NCBI GenBank assembly: GCA_031291395.1
Contig: JARLJD010000170.1
Coordinates: 1-37,495, forward strand
From: Alphaproteobacteria bacterium
GTDB lineage: Bacteria > Pseudomonadota > Alphaproteobacteria > UBA9219
Direction of reading: 5' to 3'
Length of the DNA: 37,495 nucleotides
In this document: piece after piece, positions 9,534-17,893 of the stretch
Numbering within the stretch: position 1 is the stretch's first letter
Layout of the letters: every line of letters begins with the position of its first letter
Notes under the pieces: model-generated
Databases searched by the model: none
Told to the model about the DNA's origin: nothing
The model's input: only the letters and a program-made list of their open reading frames with translations
Position numbers and translations under genes: made by a program

Positions 9534-9557
9534 ATTATACATTCATTGGTGTATGTA
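9534..9557. promoter_or_regulatory. AcrR-like operator overlapping an efflux promoter
   Basis: The palindrome TACATTCATTGGTGTATGTA (9538-9557) closely resembles the classic acrAB operator recognised by AcrR. It overlaps a perfect minus-strand -10 box, TATAAT (9539-9534). A TetR-type regulator gene starts about 200 bases to the right and the efflux operon lies to the left, so repression of the operon by the regulator is the natural reading. The -35 on the minus strand is poor (TTTACA gives too short a spacer), and the regulator's own promoter is not clear. Confidence 0.6.
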
Positions 9558-9603
9558 AAGAGGGAAAGTGATGAACGCGGCGCGTTTCAGGAAAATAACT
9601 TTC

Positions 9604-9739
9604 GTCATTCCCGCGAAAGCGGGAATCCATCTCAAGGCGCGTCTGCGCCGATATAAGTTCCAGCGGTTCAATCGAAAACGCCGTTGGACTCTTATCTTCG
9701 CTATCGCGAGCGATGGATTCCCACTTTCGCGGGAATGAC
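9604..9739. repeat. Inverted pair of cgtcattcccgcg repeats
   Basis: Left copy gtcattcccgcgaaagcggg at 9604 and inverted right copy ending gcgggaatgac near 9739, each an internal palindrome, flanking about 80 bases. The right copy reads through into the tetR frame, which explains an upstream in-frame extension of that gene that should not be taken as protein. Confidence 0.8.
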
Positions 9740-9758
9740 AAAGATTCAGAGGCAGACA

Positions 9759-10376
9759 ATGGCCAGAAAAACAAAAGACGAAGCCGAGAAAACCCGCCAC
9801 GCGATTCTTGACGCGGCGGAAACTGTGTTCTACGCGCGCGGCGTATCGCATACCTCGCTGGAAGAAATCGCGGCCGAAGCGGGCGTGACGCGCGGCGCGG
9901 TTTACTGGCACTTTAAAGACAAACCGGAACTCTGCGAGGCGATGGCGCAGCGCGTCTTTCTGCCGCACGAGGACATGCTGGCGAAACTAGCGGCGCAGCC
10001 TTCGACCGCGCCGCTTGACGACTTGAAAAAATCCTGCACCCACGCGCTGAACCTGATGGCGCGGGACAAAAGGCGGCGTCAAGTCGTGTCGATTTTGCTT
10101 TTGCGCTGCGAATATGTCGACGACATGCTTGGCATTATGAAACGCAACACCGCGTGCAAGCAGCGCATGCTGGCATTGTCGGAAAAACTTTTCTCGCGCG
10201 CGCGCGACCTTAATATGCTTGCGCCGCGCTGGACTCCGCGCCAAGCTGCCGTGGCGACGCAAGCCCTTATGACCGGCCTGATTATGGGCGGGCTGGAGCA
10301 AAGGCAGGGCTTCGGTTTCTCCACGATGGGCGTGGCCTGTATCGAGGCTTTTTTCGATTCTTTGCGAGTGGATTGA
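9759..10376 (+). CDS. TetR/AcrR-family transcriptional repressor
   Basis: A 205-residue TetR-type regulator, probably of the divergent RND efflux operon. The N-terminal domain opens MARKTKDEAEKTRHAILDAA and contains the helix-turn-helix SLEEIAAEAGVTRGAVYWHF at about residues 33-52, a close match to AcrR/TtgR/MtrR-type regulators. The C-terminal half (residues 70-205) is the helical ligand-binding/dimer domain. The frame is open 25 codons further upstream, but that stretch translates the palindromic repeat, and an AGAGGC precedes the ATG at 9759, so I place the start there. The stop overlaps the next gene as TGATG. Effector unknown. Confidence 0.92.
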   Translation: MARKTKDEAEKTRHAILDAAETVFYARGVSHTSLEEIAAEAGVTRGAVYWHFKDKPELCEAMAQRVFLPHEDMLAKLAAQPSTAPLDDLKKSCTHALNLMARDKRRRQVVSILLLRCEYVDDMLGIMKRNTACKQRMLALSEKLFSRARDLNMLAPRWTPRQAAVATQALMTGLIMGGLEQRQGFGFSTMGVACIEAFFDSLRVD

Positions 10377-11128
10377 TGCCCTCCTCGTCTCTCGACTTTC
10401 TTCCTCCCGTCATCGCGCATCGCGGCGCGGCCGCGCGCGCGCCGGAGAACACGCTGGCAGCATTCGAGGCCGCCTTTGATGACGGCGCAAGGTGGATCGA
10501 AACGGATGTTCAGCTGACATCGGACGGCGTACCGGTTCTGATGCATGACGACACGCTTGAGCGCACCACCAGCGGGCGCGGTTCCGTCGCCGCTATGACG
10601 TGGAACGAGATGCAAAGGCTCGACGCCGGAAGCTGGTTTTCGCCCGCTTTCTCTCAGGCGCGCGTGCCGAGCCTGACCCAAACGCTGGCTTTTGCCGCGC
10701 AAAGGAATATGCGGCTTAATCTGGAATTAAAACCCGGCCAAGGCCGCGCCCAAGTAACCGCAATGGTCGCGTTAATCGAAGTCGCCAAAATCTGGCCCGA
10801 TAACGCGCCGCCGCCTTTGATCACCAGCTTCGATCTCGATGCGCTGAAAGTCGCTGCGCAAATGCACCCGGGCTGGCCGCGCGCCTTACTTTTAGGCGAC
10901 TGGCGCGAGGACTGGCGCGAATTGGCGACCACCACGCAAGCCTCCGCCGTCAGCATCAACGCCGCGCTATTGACCCCCGAACGACTAGCGACGTTACGCG
11001 CGACCTCCGTGCCGATTCTAGCCTACACGGTCAACGATCCGGCGCAGGCAAGGGACATGCTGAAAACAGGCGTCAACGCGGTTATCTCGGACAATCCGCG
11101 TGAGATTTTGGGGGAATTGGTTTTGTAG
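10376..11128 (+). CDS. ugpQ: Glycerophosphodiester phosphodiesterase
   Basis: A 250-residue GDPD-family enzyme hydrolysing glycerophosphodiesters to glycerol-3-phosphate and an alcohol. It has the family signature HRGAAARAPENT (His15, Arg16, Glu24), the metal-binding ETDVQLTSDG (Glu42, Asp44), His57 in LMHDD, and LNLELKPG with a further acidic metal ligand. No signal peptide is visible, so it is a cytosolic UgpQ-type enzyme rather than a periplasmic GlpQ. The end (YTVNDPAQARDMLKTGVNAV then ISDNP) is typical. A TTG lies one codon upstream, but the ATG overlapping the tetR stop by one base is the better start. Coupling to a regulator of efflux is probably positional. Confidence 0.92.
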   Translation: MPSSSLDFLPPVIAHRGAAARAPENTLAAFEAAFDDGARWIETDVQLTSDGVPVLMHDDTLERTTSGRGSVAAMTWNEMQRLDAGSWFSPAFSQARVPSLTQTLAFAAQRNMRLNLELKPGQGRAQVTAMVALIEVAKIWPDNAPPPLITSFDLDALKVAAQMHPGWPRALLLGDWREDWRELATTTQASAVSINAALLTPERLATLRATSVPILAYTVNDPAQARDMLKTGVNAVISDNPREILGELVL

Positions 11129-11254
11129 GAACGTTCGGATCGGCTTCCGGCCACTACTGTTATCGTAATAACTATGCTTGCCAATTAAGTTAATATTCAG
11201 ACATTTGTGCTTTAATTACAGCCTAAGAGTATTTAGCACAATTCTGGAGGATAT

Positions 11255-12247
11255 ATGAAATACGACATTTTAAATATATTTCGACCGAGGAAGCCAACTT
11301 TAGAAGTTGATGATCGGATGGAAAAGATATTCGATGCGGCCAAAGGTTATTGCCATGATAGTAAAACTGGCGATCTTGTCGCTGTTTTGCAAGAGGAAAA
11401 AGGCTTTCCAGAATTATCTGGCATGGCCATTGAGGATCCTGACGTTCCAACGGCATATCAGTCTGCCTATGATATAACGATGTTCTCGTTTGCCTTATTA
11501 CGGCGCCCGGATTTAGCTGACCACCTGACTGTAGAAAACATGGATCATGTCACAAATATTATACATCAATCCCAAACAGCTGTAGAAAAGGCGATCAAGC
11601 GCCATAAAGAGATAATGAAACAATGCTCCCTACTGGGAATGGATAAACCGCCATTTCTTAGCGTGAAACCAACAAGCCGCAATCTCTTTAATCGCATGAT
11701 TTTATTCCATGCTGTTCCTGAGCATTATGACCCCGAAGCCGCACCTCAATCGTATATGAAGGCCTTGGACTATATGGCCGATTTTTGGGGATTTATATTA
11801 AAAGGCGGTGACAACGCAGTAATGAGTGCGATCTTCTCAAGATGGGCAAAAGGCGGAAACAAAGAAGATTTTAATGCAGAGTTCACTCAATTGATTTTCA
11901 CGCCCAGTGACCTTGCTCCACCTACCGAAGAGCAAATTGACGCTTTTAAAGAAGGGCTAAAACTCATTATGTTAAAAACAGGGGGCATCAAAGTTTCTAT
12001 GGAGAGGTATGTTGGTAATGCGCTAAATGAAGCTTTGGCTGTTAGTGGCATCACTTCTTATGGACGTTTTCCGATTCACACGGAAACATTCTATGATGAC
12101 GGTCCAGATCGCCCTTGCCCCTGTGTCATATTTTGTAGTGGAAGATCCGCCGAACCATTAGTAGTGCCTGTAGAAGAACAGACGGAACCTGAGCGAACGA
12201 TCAAGGCCGCAGAAGTAAAAGGTTCTTTGAAAGCACTGCCATCGTAA
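11255..12247 (+). CDS. Hypothetical protein, accessory-like
   Basis: A 330-residue protein I do not recognise. It is preceded by a good ribosome site (GGAGG, 5 bases before the ATG), so it is very likely expressed. It has no signal peptide or transmembrane helix. The sequence is mostly helical-looking, with a lysine-rich segment near residues 100-125 (QSQTAVEKAIKRHKEIMKQC). Near the end is a cysteine cluster, CPCVIFCSG, followed by a charged tail. Codon use is clearly more AT-rich than in neighbouring housekeeping genes, suggesting recent acquisition. It ends 49 bases before an HExxH protein on the same strand; the two may form a pair, but nothing in the sequence proves it. Confidence 0.75.
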   Translation: MKYDILNIFRPRKPTLEVDDRMEKIFDAAKGYCHDSKTGDLVAVLQEEKGFPELSGMAIEDPDVPTAYQSAYDITMFSFALLRRPDLADHLTVENMDHVTNIIHQSQTAVEKAIKRHKEIMKQCSLLGMDKPPFLSVKPTSRNLFNRMILFHAVPEHYDPEAAPQSYMKALDYMADFWGFILKGGDNAVMSAIFSRWAKGGNKEDFNAEFTQLIFTPSDLAPPTEEQIDAFKEGLKLIMLKTGGIKVSMERYVGNALNEALAVSGITSYGRFPIHTETFYDDGPDRPCPCVIFCSGRSAEPLVVPVEEQTEPERTIKAAEVKGSLKALPS

Positions 12248-12296
12248 TGAGCTTTCTTCTGCATCATGCTCCCCAAAGTGTTTCAAAGCATCAGTT

Positions 12297-13145
12297 ATGG
12301 CAAGAAAACGAACAACAGATTACAGCAAATTGCCCAAAGGCACCGCCGCTCATTGGAACAAGGCGGCTTATCTTTCTCCGCGAGAACGCGAAATTCTGCA
12401 TGTGGGTTTGTCGCGAGGGCTTGGCGATGCCGCGCGTCAAGGGATAAATACGGAACATGTTAATGTCAGATTCAGGCTTGTCGAGCCGAAACGCACCATT
12501 CCCGCTTTGGGTGTGGCGGGTTTTCACGACTTCGGCTCGATCGTCATCGACATCGACAAAACGAGAATCGGCGAGCCTGATTTTTCGGATGCCGTCGCAA
12601 GGCTTGTCACGCATGAATGCAATCACGAAGGCCGTACGCAAGTCGGCCAGTGCCCTAAAACATTGGGACAATCGCTGGTGTTCGAGGGGCTTGCCCTGCT
12701 TGCCGAAATGGCGGCAGGGCATTCTCTCGATCCCTATTTTGGGGGCATAGAGCGTGAGCAAATGCGCCTGTTTGGGACAGAAGCCAAAAAGAATCTCGAA
12801 CAAGTGATTATCGGAAAAGATAATCTGGGGTTTGGGCAGTGGTTCTTTGGAAAACCAAGGAGTGATGGCGCTACACTTCCGCATTTCGGCGGCTACGTTT
12901 TTGGGGCGATCCTTGTACGCGCCTATTGTATTAACAGGCAACAAAAGCCGGAAAAAATTATTGATCTGCACCCCGAAAAAGTCGTTAGCGCGTGGTTATC
13001 CGGAAAACTTGATCTGGAGAAAGCTTTTTCCGAGATTAAAGAAAGGCCTTCGGAATTTCTGCAAGCATTAAACCGCCCTCTGCGCCGCATGAGGAAATTG
13101 GATATTCGCACCGATATAAGACCGCCAAAGCCTCTGCCACGATAA
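12297..13145 (+). CDS. Putative zinc metalloprotease-like protein (HExxH)
   Basis: A 282-residue protein with the metallopeptidase motif HECNHE at residues 106-111 (His106, Glu107, His110) in RLVTHECNHEGR. A glutamate follows about 20 residues later in SLVFEGLALLAEM (Glu130), a spacing consistent with a gluzincin-like third zinc ligand. The later segment GGYVFGAILVRAY resembles the YTVGY-like region of DUF2268-type predicted Zn-proteases, so I suggest a distant relationship, unproven. No signal peptide is visible; the protein would be cytosolic. The ATG at 12297 has no strong ribosome site. The C-terminus is rich in Arg and Pro. Substrate and role are unknown. Confidence 0.75.
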   Translation: MARKRTTDYSKLPKGTAAHWNKAAYLSPREREILHVGLSRGLGDAARQGINTEHVNVRFRLVEPKRTIPALGVAGFHDFGSIVIDIDKTRIGEPDFSDAVARLVTHECNHEGRTQVGQCPKTLGQSLVFEGLALLAEMAAGHSLDPYFGGIEREQMRLFGTEAKKNLEQVIIGKDNLGFGQWFFGKPRSDGATLPHFGGYVFGAILVRAYCINRQQKPEKIIDLHPEKVVSAWLSGKLDLEKAFSEIKERPSEFLQALNRPLRRMRKLDIRTDIRPPKPLPR

Positions 13146-13173
13146 ACAAACCTAACCTTTGCAGGATTCTTTT

Positions 13174-13869
13174 ATGCCTCAACAAGACTGTGACAGAAAA
13201 AAAACGACGTCTCGCCTTTATGGCCGCCGCAAAGGCCGCCCCCTGCATGTACGCAAGGCGCGGTTGATGTGCGAATTGTTACCACAACTCCTAATTGTTT
13301 TAAAGGGGGGCACACACGCCACCGTGCAATCCTTTTTCGCAAAAGGCGAATCGGCTCCGGCTTGGATGGAGATCGGGTTTGGCGGCGGGGAACATTTGGC
13401 GGCGCAGGCGAAGCTTCATCCCGATGTGCTGTTTATCGGCTGCGAGCCTTTTATCAATGGCATTGCCAGTTTACTCGATCATCTGGAGAAGGACGCCATT
13501 CAAAATGTGCGCATCTTCGACAATGACGCGCGCCTGATGCTGGATGCGCTGCCGCACGCGTCATTGGACAAATGCTTTGTTCTGTTCGCCGATCCGTGGC
13601 CGAAAAAACGGCATGCCGAAAGGCGTTTCATCGGCCCCGAAAATCTCGATCGTTTGGCGCGGGTGTTAAAATCCGGTGCGCTGTTGCGTTTGGCCTCCGA
13701 CCACGCTTCCCTGATCGAATGGATGCATGATTGTTTGAAGGAACACACGGAATTCGTCTGCGTTTATGCCGGAGCCGAGCCCCCGCCAGATTGGGTGGAA
13801 ACGCGCTATCAGCAAAAAGCGCTTAAAGCCGGTCGGCAACCGTTCTTTATGGATTATCGGCGGAAATAG
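13174..13869 (+). CDS. trmB: tRNA (guanine-N7)-methyltransferase TrmB
   Basis: Methylates G46 in the variable loop of tRNAs using S-adenosylmethionine; 231 residues, normal length. The SAM-binding motif MEIGFGGGEHLAAQA is followed by FIGCEPFINGIASLL. The family signature VLFADPWPKKRHAERRFI and the C-terminal ETRYQQKALKAGR with FMDYRRK are all present. A TTG lies five codons upstream, but AGGA sits 7 bases before the ATG at 13174, so that is the start. The N-terminus opens with a Lys/Arg-rich segment (DRKKTTSRLYGRRKGRPL), as in other alphaproteobacterial TrmB proteins. It ends convergent to an unknown gene, with a REP-like pair between them. Confidence 0.95.
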   Translation: MPQQDCDRKKTTSRLYGRRKGRPLHVRKARLMCELLPQLLIVLKGGTHATVQSFFAKGESAPAWMEIGFGGGEHLAAQAKLHPDVLFIGCEPFINGIASLLDHLEKDAIQNVRIFDNDARLMLDALPHASLDKCFVLFADPWPKKRHAERRFIGPENLDRLARVLKSGALLRLASDHASLIEWMHDCLKEHTEFVCVYAGAEPPPDWVETRYQQKALKAGRQPFFMDYRRK

Positions 13870-13884
13870 AACGGATTCCTTTTT

Positions 13885-13955
13885 CGTAGGAGCGGCTTCC
13901 AGCCGCGCCTGTTGACGTAAAAACAAGAGGTCGCGGCTGGAAGCCGCTCCTACGA
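13885..13955. repeat. GTAG-headed REP-like inverted pair
   Basis: The sequence gtaggagcggcttccagccg starts near 13886 and its inverted copy ends with ctcctac near 13954, with about 25 bases between the two palindromes. The GTAG head followed by a G/C palindrome matches the structure of REP elements mobilised by RAYT transposases in other Proteobacteria. It lies between convergent gene ends and could act as a bidirectional terminator. A second copy is at 35055-35127. Confidence 0.8.
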
Positions 13956-13972
13956 ACAGCTCCTCTGCGTTT

Positions 13973-14650
13973 CTAAGCGGTAGAATGCGGCTCCACGTTT
14001 CCGTCGATATTTTCAACGATATGCAAGAACGGGCGGGTTTTTCTTTTTATTTCTTCCTGTTCTTTTACCTCCATCCGGCGTTGCTGCAAAAGCAAGGCAA
14101 CTTCCGGCGAGCGCGTTATGATTTCGAGTTCCCGTGCGATAAGCTCCAAATTCTCGCTCTCGGTGATCGACACCGCGCCGACGCCGTTTTCCGCCATCCA
14201 CACGCCGTAATAAACCAAAGCGATCAGACAGGACAGATCATGAAAAATTTCGCCGACGCGCAAGGCGATGTCGCGAAACTCCGGACTGTTCCAGCCGTGC
14301 ATCAGGGCGGCGCGCGTTAATGCGTGAATAAAATCATTCCCGAACATCGCGGCGCGCGGCTGCTCCGTTATTTCCGAGCGCAGCCAGTTTGCCAGCGCGG
14401 TTTTGCCGTTTAACCTAATCTCCGGTTGCGGATCAAGCTGGACGGGCAGCCACGAAACCTGTTTGATTCTATGCCCGATCACGTCCAAACCAACGCGCTC
14501 GGCGCGCATATAGAGAAACCCGTATTGATCGCGATTAAAATCTTCCGGCAAGGAAAAGGCCGCGACGATATCCTGCTGATCGCGCGTGAGCCGGTCGCGC
14601 GCGTGTTCAAACTGCTTTTGTAAATCGTCAAGCGTAAAAAACCGCGCCAT
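13973..14650 (-). CDS. Hypothetical protein
   Basis: A 225-residue protein I do not recognise. The start is supported by a strong ribosome site (GAGGAGGG just before the ATG). It begins with a charged, probably helical segment (DLQKQFEHARDRLTRDQQDI). The middle has a hydrophobic stretch LSCLIALVYYGVWMAENGVG near residues 142-161, which could be a buried helix or a single membrane segment. The C-terminal part is helical and highly charged (RRMEVKEQEEIKRKTR). No catalytic motif is visible. It is divergent from mnmG across a MITE-like element and convergent with trmB. Confidence 0.7.
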   Translation of the reverse strand: MARFFTLDDLQKQFEHARDRLTRDQQDIVAAFSLPEDFNRDQYGFLYMRAERVGLDVIGHRIKQVSWLPVQLDPQPEIRLNGKTALANWLRSEITEQPRAAMFGNDFIHALTRAALMHGWNSPEFRDIALRVGEIFHDLSCLIALVYYGVWMAENGVGAVSITESENLELIARELEIITRSPEVALLLQQRRMEVKEQEEIKRKTRPFLHIVENIDGNVEPHSTA

Positions 14651-14737
14651 ACCCTCCTCTTTTCGCCAAATTCGTTCCTTATGAAACCCGTATTATCTTC
14701 CCAGTTTAAAGCACAAAAATGACGATAGCGTTAATTA

Positions 14738-14928
14738 CAGGGCGATTCGGTAAAAAAAGCCGTCATTCCCGCGAAAGCGGGAATCCATCTGCGGCGCGCA
14801 TAAACAGCGGCGGTTTCGTCTGAACCGCCGCTGACTCATGCGCTCGCTATCGCTCGCAGATGGATTCCCGCTTTCGCGGGAATGACGATTGTTTTCAATT
14901 CAGTAACATAGTTTTTCGAATAGCCCTG
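14738..14928. repeat. MITE-like palindromic element upstream of mnmG
   Basis: About 191 bases with imperfect terminal inverted repeats (cagggcgattcg at the left, cgaatagccctg at the right). An inner inverted pair of the cgtcattcccgcgaaagcgg repeat lies at about 14763-14886, and the centre carries a further small hairpin (agcggcggttt / aaccgccgct). It occupies most of the 368-base gap between the divergent unknown gene and mnmG. No coding potential. Apart from this element I see nothing in that gap except the space where the two divergent promoters must lie. Confidence 0.75.
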
Positions 14929-15018
14929 CGTTTATTATTAGTGCGGCGGGCGATAAAGTGATTTCGTAACCCTTATGCCGATATTGCTTTCGCCCTCAAT
15001 TTCCCCTATGTGTCCCGC

Positions 15019-16893
15019 ATGTTTCATTTCGATGTCATCATAATCGGCGCAGGTCATGCGGGGTGCGAGGCGGCGGCGGCGGCAGCGCGGCTTGGCGCGC
15101 GGACGCTGCTGCTCACCCATAAAACCGAAACAATCGGAGAAATGTCCTGCAATCCCGCTATCGGCGGTTTGGGCAAAGGCCATCTGGTGCGTGAAATCGA
15201 CGCTTTGGACGGCGTGATGGGGCGCGTGACCGACGCGGCCGGAATCCAGTTCCGTATTCTGAATCGCAGCCACGGCCCCGCCGTGCGCGGCCCGCGCGCG
15301 CAAGCGGATCGCAAGCTTTATCGCCAAGCGATGCAGGCGGCGCTTTACAACCAGCCCAATCTTGAAATCCGCGCCGAAGCGGCCGAAGATTTGATCGCCG
15401 ACGCAAACGGCGCGATTGCTGGCGTTATCACCGCTTCGGGCGAGGAAATTCGCGCTGCCGCCGTTATTATCACAACTGGAACCTTCCTGCGCGGCCTTAT
15501 GCATCAAGGCGAGGCGAAAACCCCCGGCGGGCGCGTGGGCGAGCCGCCTTCCTGCGGGTTAAGCGTGGCCTTGGAGCGTCTGGGCTTTACCTTGGGGCGT
15601 CTGAAAACCGGAACCCCCTCGCGGCTTGACGGACGCACGATCGACTGGGGCTGCATGGAAATGCAGCAGGGCGACGACCCGCCTGAGCCTTTTTCAACCC
15701 TGACCCAAACCCTGCCCAACCGCCAGATCGCTTGCGGCATCACGCATACCAGCGACAAAACGCTGGAGATTATTCGCGCCAATCTTCACCGCGCCCCGCT
15801 TTATTCCGGCCAGATCAAGGGCATCGGGCCGCGTTATTGCCCGTCGATCGAAGATAAAGTCGTGCGTTTTGCCGACAAGCCGCGCCATCAGATTTTTCTG
15901 GAGCCCGAAGGGCTGGACGACGATACGGTTTACCCGAACGGCATTTCGACCTCCCTGCCCTGCGACGTTCAGGACGCTTTTATTCATTCTATCAAAGGCT
16001 TGGAAAACGTCCGCGTCATCCGTTTCGGCTATGCCGTCGAATATGATTTCTGCGATCCGCGCGAATTGAAGCCGACGTTGGAGACCAAACGCATCTCCGG
16101 TCTTTATTTCGCCGGACAAATTTGTGGCATAACCGGCTATGAAGAAGCCGCCGCGCTGGGATTGATAGCGGGATTGAACGCGGCTTTGAAGGTCGGCGGG
16201 AACGCGCCTTTTACGCTTGATCGCGCCGAAGCCTATATCGGCGTCATGATCGACGATCTGATCACGCGCGGCGTGACCGAGCCTTACCGCATGTTTACCT
16301 CTCGCGCCGAATACCGCCTGACTTTGCGGGCGGATAACGCCGATCTCAGGCTGACGCAAAAAGGAATCGACCTCGGCTGCGTCGGGACAAAGCGTGAATC
16401 GGCCTTTGCCGCCAAAAAAGAGACTCTGGAGGCTGTGCGGGCTTTAATGGCCAGTCTTAAAGCCTCGCCAAACAAACTCGCTTCTTTCGGGCTTAAAATC
16501 AATGCGGACGGCATTGTGCGCTCGGCTTTGGATCTGATTTCCTATCCCGATATCGATTTATCCAAATTATCCGCCGTTTGGCCTGAACTCGCGCGCATCG
16601 AACCGCAAGTGGCCGAACAGCTGGAAATCGACGGCAAATATGCCGGTTATATCGAACGCCAAAACAGCGACATCCGCGCGTTCCGGAAAGACGAAGCCTT
16701 GTGTCTGCCTCCCGACCTCGATGTCGACGCGATCGGCAGCCTGTCGACCGAAATCCGCCAGAAATTGCGCCAGATCAAGCCGGAAACTCTGGGTGCTGCC
16801 GCGCGCATCCCGGGCGTGACGCCAGCGGCAATCGTCGCGCTTTTGCGGTATGTGAAGAGAGAGACTCGCCCAAGAGCGACAGGCGCGATCTAA
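15019..16893 (+). CDS. mnmG: tRNA uridine-5-carboxymethylaminomethyl synthesis enzyme MnmG (GidA)
   Basis: FAD-dependent partner of MnmE that modifies the wobble uridine (cmnm5U34) of tRNAs. The frame gives 624 residues from this ATG; a GTG three codons upstream is an alternative, and neither has a clear ribosome site. Hallmarks are the dinucleotide-binding [16 protein letters not shown], the conserved [20 protein letters not shown] segment, [20 protein letters not shown]-like [14 protein letters not shown], and the second signature [19 protein letters not shown]. The C-terminal MnmE-binding helical domain ([13 protein letters not shown] onwards) is complete. It is followed by rsmG, the classic gidA-gidB order, with a hairpin repeat between. 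Confidence 0.97.
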   Translation: MFHFDVIIIGAGHAGCEAAAAAARLGARTLLLTHKTETIGEMSCNPAIGGLGKGHLVREIDALDGVMGRVTDAAGIQFRILNRSHGPAVRGPRAQADRKLYRQAMQAALYNQPNLEIRAEAAEDLIADANGAIAGVITASGEEIRAAAVIITTGTFLRGLMHQGEAKTPGGRVGEPPSCGLSVALERLGFTLGRLKTGTPSRLDGRTIDWGCMEMQQGDDPPEPFSTLTQTLPNRQIACGITHTSDKTLEIIRANLHRAPLYSGQIKGIGPRYCPSIEDKVVRFADKPRHQIFLEPEGLDDDTVYPNGISTSLPCDVQDAFIHSIKGLENVRVIRFGYAVEYDFCDPRELKPTLETKRISGLYFAGQICGITGYEEAAALGLIAGLNAALKVGGNAPFTLDRAEAYIGVMIDDLITRGVTEPYRMFTSRAEYRLTLRADNADLRLTQKGIDLGCVGTKRESAFAAKKETLEAVRALMASLKASPNKLASFGLKINADGIVRSALDLISYPDIDLSKLSAVWPELARIEPQVAEQLEIDGKYAGYIERQNSDIRAFRKDEALCLPPDLDVDAIGSLSTEIRQKLRQIKPETLGAAARIPGVTPAAIVALLRYVKRETRPRATGAI

Positions 16894-16904
16894 CCCACAC
16901 TTTG

Positions 16905-16988
16905 CGTCATCCCCGCGAAGGCGGGGATCCATCTTTCTTACTTGCTTTCTTGTGGCCAAGATGGATCCCCGCCTTCGCGGGGATGACG
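16905..16988. repeat. Long hairpin repeat between mnmG and rsmG
   Basis: A near-perfect inverted repeat: the left arm begins cgtcatccccgcgaaggcgg and the right arm ends with its reverse complement. Arms of roughly 30 bases surround a short T-rich loop. An almost identical element sits at 22394-22477. The right arm lies in frame with rsmG, creating a false upstream extension of that gene. Confidence 0.85.
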
Positions 16989-17026
16989 CGGATGTGAAAA
17001 CGACACCAACAACAAGCGAAATATCG

Positions 17027-17662
17027 ATGAATCAAGAACAACAAACCTTCCTAGACGCATACCCCGTTCCTCATGAAACTATCCACAGGCTAACGGCCTA
17101 TCAGGACATGCTTATTTCATGGAACGAAAAATTCAACCTCGTCGCCGCCAGCACCCTGCCCCATATTTGGATGCGCCACTTTCTTGATAGCGCCCAGTTG
17201 ATGTCCTTTATCCCCGACACGGCATCGACTTTGGCCGACATGGGAACGGGCGCCGGTTTTCCGGGACTCGTGCTGGCGATTATGGCTCAAGGCAAGAATA
17301 AAAACCTTCACATTCACGCCATTGAAAGCACCGGCAAGAAAGCCGATTTTCTGCAAGCCGTTGTCGACGAGCTAAAACTGAACGTGACGATTCGGCGCGA
17401 ACGAGTCGAAGCGATTGCGGATTTAAAAGCCGACATTATAACGGCGCGCGCCCTTAAGCCTTTGCCCGAACTTCTGAAATACGCCAACCGCCTCATTCAC
17501 AAAGATAGCCTTTGCCTGTTTCTGAAGGGCAAAAGCCTTTCCGAAGAATTGACACAGGCGCGGAAATATTGGACATTCGACGCTGAAACCCACCAAAGCC
17601 AAAGCGATGAGTCGGGGAGCGTTTTGGTTTTGCGGGAGTTGCGCTATAAGTCGCGGCGGTAA
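17027..17662 (+). CDS. rsmG: 16S rRNA (guanine-N7)-methyltransferase RsmG (GidB)
   Basis: Methylates G527 of 16S rRNA with SAM; 211 residues, normal length. The N-terminus has YQDMLISWNEKFNLVAAST, then the typical WMRHFLDSAQL, the SAM-binding LADMGTGAGFPGLVLAI, HAIESTGKKADFL, and ADIITARALKPLPELLKYA. The reading frame is open 25 codons further upstream but that part translates the hairpin repeat (MDPRLRGDD), so the ATG at 17027 is the real start. It sits between mnmG and parA in the widespread chromosomal order. Loss of RsmG gives low-level streptomycin resistance in other bacteria. Confidence 0.96.
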   Translation: MNQEQQTFLDAYPVPHETIHRLTAYQDMLISWNEKFNLVAASTLPHIWMRHFLDSAQLMSFIPDTASTLADMGTGAGFPGLVLAIMAQGKNKNLHIHAIESTGKKADFLQAVVDELKLNVTIRRERVEAIADLKADIITARALKPLPELLKYANRLIHKDSLCLFLKGKSLSEELTQARKYWTFDAETHQSQSDESGSVLVLRELRYKSRR

Positions 17663-17726
17663 GGCGGCATAAGGAAAAATGAGCCTGTTTGACGATTAGG
17701 AATAACGGTTAAGCAAAAACGGCAGG

Positions 17727-17841
17727 ATTCCCTCTCCCCTCTCTTGAGGGGAGAGGGTTAGGGTGAGGGGGGACTCGGGGATAATATCCTAACCGCCCCC
17801 CTCACCCCGACCCTCTCCCCCCAAGAGGGGGAGAGGGAGTC
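17727..17841. repeat. Inverted G/C-rich repeat pair between rsmG and parA
   Basis: Left half gattccctctcccctctctt and inverted right half ending ggggagagggagtc enclose a short spacer with further inverted ggtgagggggg / cccccctcaccc arms. The whole can form one long hairpin. It occupies half of the 231-base rsmG-parA gap. The same outer motif recurs at 34147-34280. Confidence 0.8.
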
Positions 17842-17893
17842 GCGCCACGCTGAGAGTCACCAAACAAAACCATCTTATAAGCAAGATTAAAGA

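Noticed and set aside
11129-11180. A third GTAG-type REP copy (atcggcttccggccac)
   Set aside because: Only a short part resembles the REP half-element, it lacks the GTAG head and an inverted partner, so chance or decay cannot be excluded.
17727-17841. Repeated G/C-rich units as a possible CRISPR array
   Set aside because: The units occur as inverted pairs scattered over the window, not as regularly spaced direct repeats, and no cas genes are present.
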